The notes beneath the pieces are model-generated. The model worked only from the letters and a program-made list of their open reading frames with translations, did not search any database and was not told where the DNA came from. Positions 1 through 10,396 of a stretch of 64,000 nt of DNA are shown in pieces; position 1 is the stretch's first letter, and each line of letters begins with the position of its first letter. A program made the translations under genes and the position numbers. Source of the DNA: Aphanomyces cochlioides (taxonomy: Eukaryota; Oomycota; Saprolegniomycetes; Saprolegniales; Verrucalvaceae); NCBI GenBank assembly GCA_019828595.1, contig JAHQRK010000005.1, positions 372,001-436,000 of the forward strand, given 5' to 3'.

Positions 1-624
1 TCACAACTTAAGAAAATAGTGCGTCGTTTTCCGTGGGGTTTCTTTGGCCGTCCGATCATTTTTATCTCGTCTAAACGTAAGTGTCATTGTGGAAGGTCGC
101 AATGAAAATATTGCATAATGAACCCACAACTATTGCCTTCCGTGCGTAATCGATCGCCATCGGAATCAAATGCTTATTGCTGCAAAAAGAATCCACTTTG
201 AGAGCTCAATACAGCACAAAACGTTGTTGAAGCTGCTAACCAGAACTACGACATGCTCGACTTCCTCCTGGCAGTTCCTTCACCATCTCTCTCCAGAGTA
301 CTTGCTCTAAGGAAGAGCGTCAACGGTGTGTCTATGATATAATGGTGATTCGTGATTCAATCAATCATGGTCTCAACTCCTCAACTTGATATCGTCTCTG
401 AAGTGACGAGATTGTCGTAAATCACGATCGAGCTACATTATTAATAAATGTATAGTGCAAAAATGGCTAGGCGATATGATTGCCTTCGTTCTAATAGTTT
501 AATATTAGGACTACAGCTGTAGTCGGGAGTACAACTTGTCGTCATGAGAACCTGGTTCCTCACTCCAGTTTGAACTTTATCCTGAGCGTGTAATCTTAGT
601 GGGTCGACAAACTGACGAAGTCGG
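1..624. other. 5' flank of family copy 1, ancient duplicate of the flank of copy 4
   Basis: No convincing gene is seen. Blocks such as the one starting ATCGCCATCGGA near 153 and CCAGTTTGAACTTT near 565 recur, with substitutions, upstream of copy 4 (about 29,981 and 30,400). This suggests a duplication unit that includes promoter DNA. Confidence 0.5.
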
Positions 625-636
625 ATCTCAAGAGAT
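625..636 (+). promoter_or_regulatory. Shared upstream inverted repeat, copy 1
   Basis: ATCTC-AA-GAGAT lies 68 bp before the ATG of copy 1 and is followed by GCC. The same box precedes six other copies, so it is a candidate cis-regulatory element. The role is inferred only from recurrence. Confidence 0.5.
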
Positions 637-724
637 GCCAAACTTGGAGAACAGTGTACGGTGTGAGAAAACATGTATTTTTACAATCACAGAATTTTTT
701 TTTCATGTCTGGTCCATGGAGAGG

Positions 725-991
725 TGTTAGATATAAGAATCAAATGAGTCTAAGTCTATCAAAGTGGTTGAACACGAGGAAAGTTCACTACAACTAGGAG
801 AACTATAGAGCAGTGTCATGTGATTGACTACGATGGACAGTACATTGGTTGACAGTACAGTTGTGTGTATTTTATATTCCTGGCTAGGATGTGATGGGTT
901 TGACTGTGTTATGCTTAGTGCACTCACTCTTGAATTGGCCCTGAACTGAGCCTTCAACTCTATTCTTTACTGCATTCCCTGCTATTCAACA
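725..991 (+). repeat. 5' LTR of copia element
   Basis: Direct repeat of 5496..5762 with no difference found by eye. It starts TG and ends CA. Confidence 0.93.
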
Positions 992-1002
992 TTTCAAGTA
1001 GT

Positions 1003-1131
1003 ATGTCTACTGAAGGAGCTTCCACTGGAGGAATTAAGAATCTGTCCTCATTGATCTCAAATGAGATGGACAACTTAAGAGTGTGGTCAGAAAAGTTTAT
1101 TGATCACTTGGAGGAAATGAGTTTATTGTAA
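1003..1131 (+). pseudogene. Truncated copia gag
   Basis: A 42-residue frame starts MSTEGASTGG shortly after the LTR and stops at 1129. No capsid core or CCHC zinc knuckle is present, so most of gag has been lost. Its position directly after the LTR is the main reason for calling it gag. Confidence 0.4.
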
Positions 1132-1164
1132 ACTCCAAAAGAGAGAAATCTAACAGAGAGTTCT

Positions 1165-1914
1165 GTGATGAGTGATGCAACTTCTGTTGCTGTAAATCAG
1201 GTTGAGTCTGGTTTGATTAACCAGAAATTGATGGAGCTTTCTATTAAAGCGAAGGAAGTCATAAGTGATGTGGACGCTAGAATTCAAAAGAACTTCCTGT
1301 CCTTGTTGTGTGATCGTGAACTCACATCTTGTGAGTGGGCACTGGATAGTGGATGTGGTGGTCATCTGACGGGAAAGACAGATTATTTTAGTTCAAAAAC
1401 TAATGAGAACAATCTTGTCTTTAGATTCGGAGAGGGTACTGAATTGACGAGTTCACACGTGGGAACAATTCAATTGTGGTTTAGATCAATTGAAGGAATT
1501 GTGCCATATAGATTTGAATCTGTGATACTTGTACCAGGAGCAAAGTCAAATATACTAAGCGAGAAGGTGCTAAAGGAACAAGGATATCATATCATACCAA
1601 GTATGTGTGGTAAATATAAATATGTCTTTATGCATGATATGCTACAGTTCGTCGCTGTGGTTATCAATGAATCATATTATATTAAGCATCATACTTTGAG
1701 TGAGAGACAAGTACACTGTAATAGTGTAAAGACAGCACCGATTTTGAGAGAACTAATCATGAAGCTGAACGTCTCGTCAAAGAGTGGCATATCCGACTTG
1801 GACATGTAAACAAAGGTTCGGTGATTACGATGCTATGTAGTGGTGTCGTCACTGGGGTTCCGAAGATTAGTAAGGAAAGTTTGAAGAATGTCTCGTTTTG
1901 TTGTCACACATGTG
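1165..1914 (+). pseudogene. Copia protease and start of integrase zinc-binding domain
   Basis: The frame 1165..1809 contains WALDSGCGGHLTG, the DSG-type aspartic protease signature of copia pol. A one-base frame change near 1755 is needed to continue into the pre-integrase region (EWHIRLGHVNKGS, then CCHTC), which is cut by the insertion at 1915. The polyprotein is therefore not translatable as a single frame. Confidence 0.7.
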
Positions 1915-2666
1915 TGGGATGGTCGGATCAGTGAAGTCCGAGCTTCTCGCCGCAAGAAAAGGGGGGGGTGGAAGGTTAGAGGTCGCCTGGGGCTTTTAGG
2001 TGAGCCAGACGCGATCGAAGGAAATGGAGAGGCACGACTGTGGGTTGATAGTCCGCAGTAGTTAACCGCTGCTGGGGGGAGATGACGGTGGGGAGGACCG
2101 GGAAAGGGGTTGGTTGCTCGGTTGCCCACGAGCTACGCCTAGCGTTGCCTGGCGTTGGTGAGGGCGATTGACCGTGCGGGTTTTCGACAGACCCACGGAA
2201 CTCCTGCAAACTTCTTGGCGCTTAAACTCTCTCGACGGGACGCCACAAACTTAGAGGGTCATTCAACGCCAGCCAAAAAGAGCTCTGTCTAACTAATGCT
2301 TCTGTTCCCTAAGCTACTCCTAACTTCGCACGCACGCTCTGTAATTGTCTCCGTCTCGCTCCACGATTGGTCTCCGACCATTACTCACTCATTCAATTGG
2401 CCATAAGTCTTGGCAGCACGCTCGCAGCAGGCCACTACACTGACTGCAAGTTTGGTTGGCCGCCCTCTATTGGTGGCCACTGTTCCGGCTCGATGGTCTC
2501 TGCTTTTCCACTCGTACTGCTTGCTCCTAGGTCACAATCCCTGGACAATCCGGCACTGTAATCCACTCGTAACCCGTCGCGATTGGCGACCTTCCAGCCA
2601 ATAGATCATCGCTCTTTGTGTCAACCTACGCGTTGGATCGGTTTCGCGAGTGGCGGCTCGCTTTGC
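1915..2666. mobile_element. 752-bp insertion in copia pol flanked by a 10-bp direct repeat
   Basis: CACACATGTG occurs at 1905..1914 and again at 2667..2676. On each side the pol reading encodes the same CHTC of the integrase zinc finger, so the sequence between is extra. It looks more GC-rich than the surrounding AT-rich pol and has no clear terminal inverted repeat and no recognisable protein. A 10-bp duplication fits a Mutator-like (MULE) element or a repaired filler insertion. Confidence 0.7.
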
Positions 2667-3422
2667 CACACATGTGCAACTATGAAGGATCGAAGAATGT
2701 CCTTTCGGAACAAACTGACCAATCGAATTAAAGGAAATTTACACACAGTTCACATGGACACCTGTGGTCCAGTAAAACAAAATGGACATTATGGAACACG
2801 TGCTAATATAAAGTATGGATGCATTTGGATTGACGATAACTCGTCATATCGATGGGCATTCGTTTTTGAGGAGAAAACAGAGGTAACAAAGAATGTAAAG
2901 GAGATTCTCATTCAAATGGAAAGAGAGTGCAAAACTAAGGTGATCGAAATGAGATCAGATGGAGGAACAGAGTTTAACAATAAAGCACTACAAGCCTATT
3001 GTAAAAGTCAAGGGATTCGTTATCAAAAGTCTAATCCTTACTACAAAGAGGAAAATGGTAGTGCAGAAAGAGATTTTCAAACGAAATTCAGCAAGATTCG
3101 ATGTGCTCTATTAGATGCACAGATTCCAGCCAAATGGTGGCCAGAGGCATTTCATTATATGAACTATGTTCAAAACAGAACACCTATGGCTAGATTAGGT
3201 AACAAGACCCCTTATGAGGTACTGTTTGGGAAAGTCCCTGACGTTAGTGTGATTCATCCTTGGGGAAGTGTGTGTTATGCACACGTTCCTGTCGAAGTGA
3301 GAAAGGACAAGAAATTGTCTGCACGAGCAATTCGATGCAGATTACTAGGAATTTCTAATGAATACAAAGGTTATCAGAATGCATTTGAGTTAAGACTACA
3401 ACCAACAAGAAGAGATCAGTAA
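2667..3422 (+). pseudogene. Copia integrase core
   Basis: The frame resumes at CHTCATMKDRR and holds the catalytic core with D in HMDTCGP, D in RSDGGTEF and E in YYKEENGSAERDFQ, then YMNYVQNRTP and a C-terminal domain. It stops at 3420, and the following frame 3439..3951 (acidic linker with RRSQRLQKRQK) lies after a break. It is part of one ancestral pol polyprotein. Confidence 0.8.
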
Positions 3423-3438
3423 AGTTGATGAACTTGAT

Positions 3439-3951
3439 TTGTTTGACAAATCAGTTGGTTCATCTGAGGGTGATAATGAACAGGTGGACGCACCTGAATC
3501 TCATTCAATAGACGTATTGAAACCTGCAAAAACTGATATATTAGTTAAAGGAGGAGGAAGGTTGTATAAGAAAGGAAAGGTTACGTTTTCTGACGATACT
3601 GTCGATAATGAACGTCCGTCAGAGATATCAGAAATGGTGGGAGATGCAATCCCAATGAGTAGTGATGAAAAGATACTGAATCCAGATAACGGAAACGAAG
3701 AACCACGTCGTTCTCAGCGACTTCAGAAAAGACAGAAAGTCAACGATGTCAACATGACACCTGTTGTAACTAACAAAGATAGTCCAACCTATACATATGA
3801 CAATCGTTGGAATGACATAAGTAACACCACATCGTGTCTTCAAGCTCGGAGCATTAGGAAACAGGAAAAGGATAAGAAGGTCAACGAATTTATTCCGAGA
3901 TCATTACAAATGGCATTAACGTGCAAAAGGAAAAGTGGGCAGAAGCCCTGA
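3439..3951 (+). pseudogene. Copia pol linker between integrase and reverse transcriptase
   Basis: A charged, low-complexity segment with the copia-typical RRSQRLQKR motif joins integrase to reverse transcriptase. The reading changes frame around 3930, where the next segment starts KEKWAEALNSEYHSL. Confidence 0.65.
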
Positions 3952-5482
3952 ATTCAGAGTATCATTCTTTGATGGATAACGGCACGTGGAAACTTGTACC
4001 GCTACCGGAAGGGAGAAAGGCTCTCCCTTGCCATTGGGTATTTAACATTAAATATCACTCAAATGGTTCAATTGAGCGTTATAAAGCAAGACTAGTGGCT
4101 CAAGGGTGCCATCAACAGTTTGGTGTAGACTGTGATGAAGTCTATGCACCAGTTGCTCGTTTTGAGTCTCTAAGATTAGTTATTGCTATTGGAGTAATCT
4201 TTGATTGGCATATACATCAAATGGATGTTCATACGGCCTTTTTGAATGGCGAAATGCCTGAGGAAACTCTCATATATATGAAACAACCCCCTGGGTATGT
4301 CGTTAAAGGGAGGGAATCTTGGGTTTGTGAGTTAAAGAAAAGTATTTATGGGTTAAAACAAGCACCTCGAATTTGGTATTTAACTCTTCATTGGTTTTTG
4401 ACAGAAGTGGGTTTTACTCGTTGTAATAAAGAGTTTTGCCTGTATGTCAAAAAGGTGGGAGAAAGTGTAGTAATCATCGTGTTTATGTTGACGATCTTAC
4501 AATTATGTCTGACTCCTTGGACGAAATATTGAAACTCAAAACTGAATTGAGTAAAAGATTTAAAATGAAGGATCTTGGTGAGTTAGGATACATTCTGAAA
4601 ATGGATGTAGTCAGAGATCGAAACTCAAAAGTTATGACAATTTCTCAAAGAAAGTACATTTTGGATTTACTTCGTAAATTTAATATGGAAAATTGTATAG
4701 TGGCCCCGACTCCACAATTAGTGGGAGTTGAGTTGAAACCTGAAACTCAAATGAGTGCTGAAGAAATTGCAGCACAACCATATGATTATAGAGGACTTGT
4801 TGGGTCACTGCAGTATCTAGTAAGAGGTACTAGACCTGATATTGCAAATGCAGTGAGAGAATTAAGTAGATGTCTTTCCTGTTATAATAAGTCACATTGG
4901 GAAGCGGCCCTCAGAGTACTGAGATACTTGAAAGGGACGTTAGATTACGGACTTCTTTTAGATGGAAACAAAGGAGATCTACAGTACGAAGTCTATTCTG
5001 ACGCGAGCTTCGCGAATCGAGAAAAAGATCGAACTAGTATCTCTAGATATTTAGTACTACTAGCAGGAATTTGCATTTCATGGAGTAGTTACAAACAAAA
5101 CTGTGTTGCATTGTCAACAGCAGAATCAGAGTTGATTGCTTTAAGTGAAGGAGCAAAGGAAAGCGAGTGGCTATGGCATTTACTTTCAGAAATGGGATAT
5201 AAGCTTAAGAATCCTGTTAAGTTATGGTGCGATAGTAAATCAGCTATAAGTGTGGTCCAGAATCCTGGAAATCACAAAGCTACAAAGCATATCGAAACAA
5301 GATATCTATTTACGAGAGATCTTGTTAAAAAGAAAAGAATACGCATTGAGTTTTGTAATAGTCATAACATGCTTGCTGACTTACTGACTAAGCCACTGCC
5401 TGTAAAGCAGTTTGAGTTCTTGAGAGAAAAGATAGGAGTACACAACTTGTCCTCGCACAAAGACATCAAGAAAATCACATAA
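3921..5482 (+). pseudogene. Copia reverse transcriptase and RNase H
   Basis: The segment 3921..4532 has KARLVAQGCHQ, HQMDVHTAFLNGE and KKSIYGLKQAPR. After a frame change near 4470, the segment 4436..5482 has the YVDDL catalytic motif, DYRGLVGSLQYL, YSDASFANR and ALSTAESELIALSEGAKE of RNase H, ending before the 3' LTR. All catalytic blocks are visible, but the frame break falls just before the YVDD motif. Confidence 0.85.
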
Positions 5483-5495
5483 CACTGAGTGGGAG

Positions 5496-5762
5496 TGTTA
5501 GATATAAGAATCAAATGAGTCTAAGTCTATCAAAGTGGTTGAACACGAGGAAAGTTCACTACAACTAGGAGAACTATAGAGCAGTGTCATGTGATTGACT
5601 ACGATGGACAGTACATTGGTTGACAGTACAGTTGTGTGTATTTTATATTCCTGGCTAGGATGTGATGGGTTTGACTGTGTTATGCTTAGTGCACTCACTC
5701 TTGAATTGGCCCTGAACTGAGCCTTCAACTCTATTCTTTACTGCATTCCCTGCTATTCAACA
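5496..5762 (+). repeat. 3' LTR of copia element
   Basis: Copy of 725..991. It is preceded by the short purine-rich stretch GAGTGGGAG, a likely polypurine tract, and followed by the AGAGG target duplicate. Confidence 0.93.
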
Positions 5763-6634
5763 AGAGGCAAGGGGAAAGGCAAAGCGAAGGTTCGAGGTCA
5801 AAGCCGAGAGATAACGAAGAATGTAAGTAAGTCCAAGGTGGCGACACGAAAGGAGAGCTTTGATTCCATGGAAGATGAACTTGAGGAAATGACAGAAGCA
5901 TGGATTGAAGTCTTACAGGACGAAGTAAAGCTGCTCGAATACAAACTTGCGAGACTAAAGAGAGGCGCTACTCCATTTTCTGTGGCTCTTACTGCCGCCA
6001 GAGCTAAAATCGATGCGTTTGAAATGAAGAATCAAGAACTGAGGACGATGGCAGAGAATCGAGAACAACTCAAAGCATGGCTAGCTGCTTGGGTCAAGAC
6101 ATATATTGTTCATCAGATATGCAGAGAAAGAGAACTACTTCATTTCATGTACTTGTTCAGGGCGGACCGAACTACATGGAAGTGACTCTGTTGCAAGACG
6201 ACTATAACCGTCATAGAGGCTGTGTCTACATGACGAATCGAACCCATATTATGTCCCAGAACGCCTATCCATATACTAGTAAACATTTTGGCAACAGCGT
6301 GGAAGACAAAACGGATGACAAAATTCACCTCGGGGAAGATGACCATGGAGTCTGCGTCCAGGCGTTTGAGAGCCACTTACAGTTCACAGTTGAAGGCAAC
6401 TATGAAAATGTGGCCAAGACATGGCAGTTCGACTTCACGGAATCAACTCCTCAGTTTACTCTTTTGGTAGTCGATTCCAAAATGATTGATTTGCTCATGA
6501 GTGTCTAGATGAGGGAGAAAATGGATGACGACATTCACTACATTATTCAAGAGCACAATGAATTGAAGATCAAACGCATTTCCGTCTCTGGAGTCTTTCC
6601 TGGCTACCCTGGTCAAGATCGTATTACTATCACT

Positions 6635-6962
6635 TGTGACGGTCGCGGGGATTGGCGATGACGCACGAATTAATTGAAGGTCCAGAAGTTAGGACTTCAG
6701 GAACCGAATATTCTCGGCGGAACTCAGGACAGCGAAACGCGGACAGAAGTTGGTAGGCTAGCTTAATTAATAAGCTTAACCGAGTGTTTTGAGAAGTGAG
6801 GGAAGTCTAGCTAGCTAGACTAAACATCTAAAATAGACTAATACAGAGGTATAGAGGACGTATGTTCGAAGTCGAAGGAATCGCAAAGACATTCGACGAC
6901 TACTCAAGCGTGTCGAAAAGTCACAACTGCGGTCACGTGCTAGACCCGACACAGCCGTCACA
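6635..6962 (-). repeat. 3' LTR of gypsy 1
   Basis: Direct repeat of 17495..17822, apparently identical over 328 bp, with palindromic ends TGTGACGG/CCGTCACA. Confidence 0.93.
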
Positions 6963-7649
6963 AGCCCCCACGCTAAAATTCGACCTCCGTGTCGAATAGA
7001 TAGAGCGACGGACGTGGAGAGGGTATTCCTCAGCTCTCTGAATGTGTTCTTGTGGCGTCGGAATAACTGAAAATCCTCCAAGATGACTTCGAAAGAAACT
7101 TTGGCGCACTGCCTGAAGCCGTTCTGACACCTGAATAAGTCTGTTGGAATGGGTTGGACCTAACATGTCTTCCTCTTTGTCGCAAATAGACTCTGGAACG
7201 TCGATTGTCATGACCAACTCCCGTACGTTGTTGGACGCAATTTAGACTTCCTTAAAGTGAGTCTGACGCTCCCGGACGGCACCAAAGTGCTTCGCTTCGC
7301 CCTTGCGTATGATCTCCACATTATTGAGACAATGTCGTTGAGATGATGGCCCGTCCAGGAGGCTGGCAGAATTGCGGCGGAGAGATGTAATCCTGCATTC
7401 AAGCGCTTGCGCGGTATGAGCCAGAAGGTAACTGCAAGTCGCTAGCTCAAGCCTGCCTCGGTGGCAGCACACAGGAGCCTGCGCGGAGGGATCTTGCTCG
7501 TAGCCAGATCATCCAGCCGACTGGGTTCAGTCGTCAATTGTTGTTTCTTAATATTGGCCAATAATATGATTCAACTGGTCGGGTGTAATAACGCAAGCAG
7601 CCATTTTGGAAAAGGATAGCCTTTACACAAGACACATCTCCAAGAGTTC
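6963..7649. other. Gypsy 1 non-pol segment with weak open frames on both strands
   Basis: The minus frame from 7472 to 6933 is open except for one stop at 7242..7244. The plus strand has shorter stretches such as TLPDGTKVLRFALAYDLH near 7262-7315. I cannot tell which strand codes, and neither product is recognised. Gypsy 2 has no counterpart. Confidence 0.35.
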
Positions 7650-9105
7650 ATGAAGCCATCGGCGAAGAGTAACAAGTTCGAAAAGACGAAACAATCGCTG
7701 CGGGACATCATGCTCGGGGCAGAGCACGCTGAGTCAAGTCTGCGTCGTTTAAAAGAAGGCGTCCGCCGAGCGATGAACGATTTGGAGTCGCAGAAGGAAA
7801 TGAACAATCTGGCTGATATTGAGGCCTTTGTCGACGCGTGTGCCCAGAACAATTCACGTCCCGCTCGTGCGGCTTGGCTGAAGCATCAATTTGAAGGATA
7901 CAAGTTAGACTTGGCTGAGCAGGCCGAGGCGCTCGCGGCGGGAGACACCATTTCAATTGACGGGTCCTCGAGCGGTAAGGAACATTAACCACGTAATAAA
8001 TCAGTTGCCTTGCAATAGAATCTGACTCGTCCCAAGATTCATCCGATGACTACGACCCACGTGGAAAGGAACCGAGACTCGATGAACGTAGCAAGTATTC
8101 TACGCTCAAGGGGGTAAAGGGTAAAGGCAAGCTGATTAGCCATTCAATTGTGAGGACGAAAACGCGAGTGATCACAGTGGCTGAAGTACGCTTGTTGGCC
8201 CACATTCCAGACCTACCAATAGAAGTGCGCGGGGCGTAGTGCAAGCTTAGAGAACGCCAAATTTGGTCGGACTGGATGGACAAGTTCCAATCATTTCTAC
8301 CGGGCACCACCAAGGAACAAGTTACATGGAATCGGGCGCTGCGGGCATGGTGGTCGAGCTATGGAGATTGTGTCTGGAATAGATACTTCTGGGTGGGAAC
8401 AGGGAACTATAGCAAGCCGGGATGGAGGGTAAGGCTTCCATGTAGTTAGGCTATTCATCGCTGTCTTAGGTGCCTCATGAGGCCAACCATGTGAAAAGTC
8501 GGCTCGAATCGGCAAAGAGGAGTTTTGTTGACTTGTTGCTGGCGTTAGAGAGGGTTGCTGGTCCTGAAGTGTTTCACTTTTTGTTGTTCAATATACACCC
8601 CTTTTGGCCAGATCTTGGGATGCCTGCTTGCATGCTGAAACAATTGAAGTCCGCCGAGGCCGTGGGATATATCGAGTCGCAAGGACGAAAGCGATGGCCA
8701 GACTTCGCCCAGTTCCCCAACTTGTTGTACAAGAAGGACTTGCTCGCGATAACGATGGACCCAAGTCTGCCCCCCAGAGCGCAATTACAGTGGAGCTGGT
8801 CCTTGTTGAAATGGATGCGGGAGAAAGCCAAGATCAAAAAGCAGGAAGTTGAAGAGATGGTCAAGCGTGTCGAAGCCGGGGTCCATTTGGAACGGACGGG
8901 GCCATTCCCGTTCGTTAACTATCCTGATGGAGTCTTCGAAATGCCCGAGTGGATGCGAGCGCAGCAGTCAACAGACGCCAATTTCGTGGGTAAGTGGGTT
9001 GGTCTACCGGGGCGTCCCGTGGTTATGGATCAAACGGACGGATCCTTCCTTGTGGGTTCAGACGTTAGCGGACTAGGAAGTGCGGATGGTCCAACGACGT
9101 TGTAG
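7650..9105 (+). CDS. Unrecognised spliced gene antisense to gypsy 1 gag-pol
   Basis: Exons 7650..7974, 8019..8428 and 8470..9105 join in frame through introns of 44 and 41 nt with GTAAGG donors and TAG acceptors. A further optional 87-nt intron (8990..9076, GTAAGT donor) is also frame-neutral. The product would be about 456 residues: a helical N-terminal part (LRRLKEGVRRAMNDL), a Ser/Asp-rich link, a Trp-rich middle (RALRAWWSSYGDCVWNRYF) and a C-terminal part with WSWSLLKWMREKAK. One TAG at 8237..8239 interrupts exon 2. I recognise no family. It lies between integrase and the polypurine tract of gypsy 1, on the opposite strand. It could be a captured host gene or an element-specific accessory gene; the stop suggests decay or a sequence error. 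Confidence 0.5.
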
Positions 9106-9370
9106 GTTATAATGTCGTAATTCATGGATTGTAGGATTTGATAAGTTCTTGTTGTCTAAAGGTAGAGTCTTGTGGAGCGTTAGACTTGTAGACTAGAGGA
9201 GAGTCAGGCGGTGTGAGAGGCTTATTGGTAGGTGGTCATCGGCTCAATTTTGCTCAATCAAGTTGTTGTTGAATGGTACAACTGTAGGGAAGGATCACGG
9301 AAGAGATGTATGAGAAGTCTGGTGGATAGACAACCTTGTAACATCATGAGGGAGTCGTATGGGCCCAGAC

Positions 9371-10396
9371 TTAGTGGTAGACGATTGATGGCTGAGGTTC
9401 GACATCCATCTCAGAAAAACGTCGGGATCTTCGTAACGGGGGTAATCCTCTCTCGATTCTTTGTTCGTTTTCAAATACATCAATGTAAGTCGGATAGTCT
9501 GCGAGTTAAGACGCCTTCATCCAGTACTGGTAACCATCCACATGCTGGACTAGGTATTCAGATTCACGAGAATTTGGCAACCGTCGCTTGTCCACAATCT
9601 TGTGAATAGGCGAGTCGACCGACGTGTAAGCAACATCGCCGTCACCAAAGTCCACCCGATCTATAAAACTGGAGCGTGGTAAGCAGTCCAGTGTAAGTTC
9701 CCCGAGTGGAGACTCGTCTTCAGGAGTCTCCTCGTTGTATGGTCGAGAGTAATATCCACGGAAGGGCTTGAGTCTGTCGACATTGACGGTCACGACCTTG
9801 TCTGGGTGAGTTGGAATGGCTATCTTGTAGGTGTTCGGACCCATCTTACGTTCCACACGATAAGGCCCATGCCAGTGTGTTGCAAGCTTTGGAGTCCGGT
9901 GGTCGTCTGGGTCGCTGGACTTAGAGAAGTACTTGTACACCCAGACTGCGGATTGCTCGTCAAATGAGACAGGTCTTTGCTCAGACTTCGCTATCGCACT
10001 TTTGTTTTGTCCCTGAATCAGTTGCTCTTCGACGAGCTTTCGAGTCTGTTTCCAGGATGATGCAAGCCGGCGTTTATATTGCGGTAAGTCATCGGACTTC
10101 CAAGCAGGATCATAGTTCAAGAAAGCTAAGTCCAGAGGTAGCGTTGGGTCTCGTCCAAAGAGGCAGAAGTAAGGAGAGTCTCCCAATGTTTCGTGGTGGG
10201 CAGTCCGATATGCAAACAGTAGTCGGGGTAGATAAGCGTCCCAATCAGTTTGGTCATCATTGACAAATATCTTAATCATCTGGACAATCGTGTGGTTAAA
10301 GCGTTCCACCAGACCTTGACCTTGTGGATGATAAGGGGCACTTGCCAGCTTGTGGATTCCCAAGGTAGTATACATTGTCGTAGCAAGTTCAGACAC
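9371..10396 (-). pseudogene. Gypsy 1 pol 3' end: integrase C-terminal half
   Basis: This frame begins SELATTMYTTLGIHKL, holds the integrase catalytic E region (YHPQGQGLVERFNHT) and a C-terminal KLATHWHGPYRV / TVNVDRLKPF module. A TAA at 9506..9508 interrupts it 44 codons before the stop at 9371 that matches the end of the homologous frame in gypsy 2. The link to the upstream frame requires one extra base near 10,405. Confidence 0.8.

Larger units (their letters stand above)
725..5762 (+). mobile_element. Ty1/copia LTR retrotransposon inserted in exon 1 of copy 1
   Basis: Two 267-bp LTRs that look identical (725..991 and 5496..5762) begin TGTTAG and end AACA. They are flanked by a perfect 5-bp duplication AGAGG at 720..724 and 5763..5767. 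The coding order is protease, integrase, reverse transcriptase, RNase H, which defines copia. The element lies in the same direction as the host gene, 20 nt after its ATG. Identical LTRs point to a recent insertion, yet the internal frame is broken several times and carries a 752-bp insert. Confidence 0.93.

Noticed and set aside
1833..2561. Open frames of 64-98 residues in the 752-bp insert
   Set aside because: They overlap on both strands in GC-rich sequence without start context or recognisable domains.
727..5728. Identical 76-residue open frames on the minus strand at 727..957 and 5498..5728
   Set aside because: They lie inside the two copia LTRs and exist only because the LTRs are repeats.
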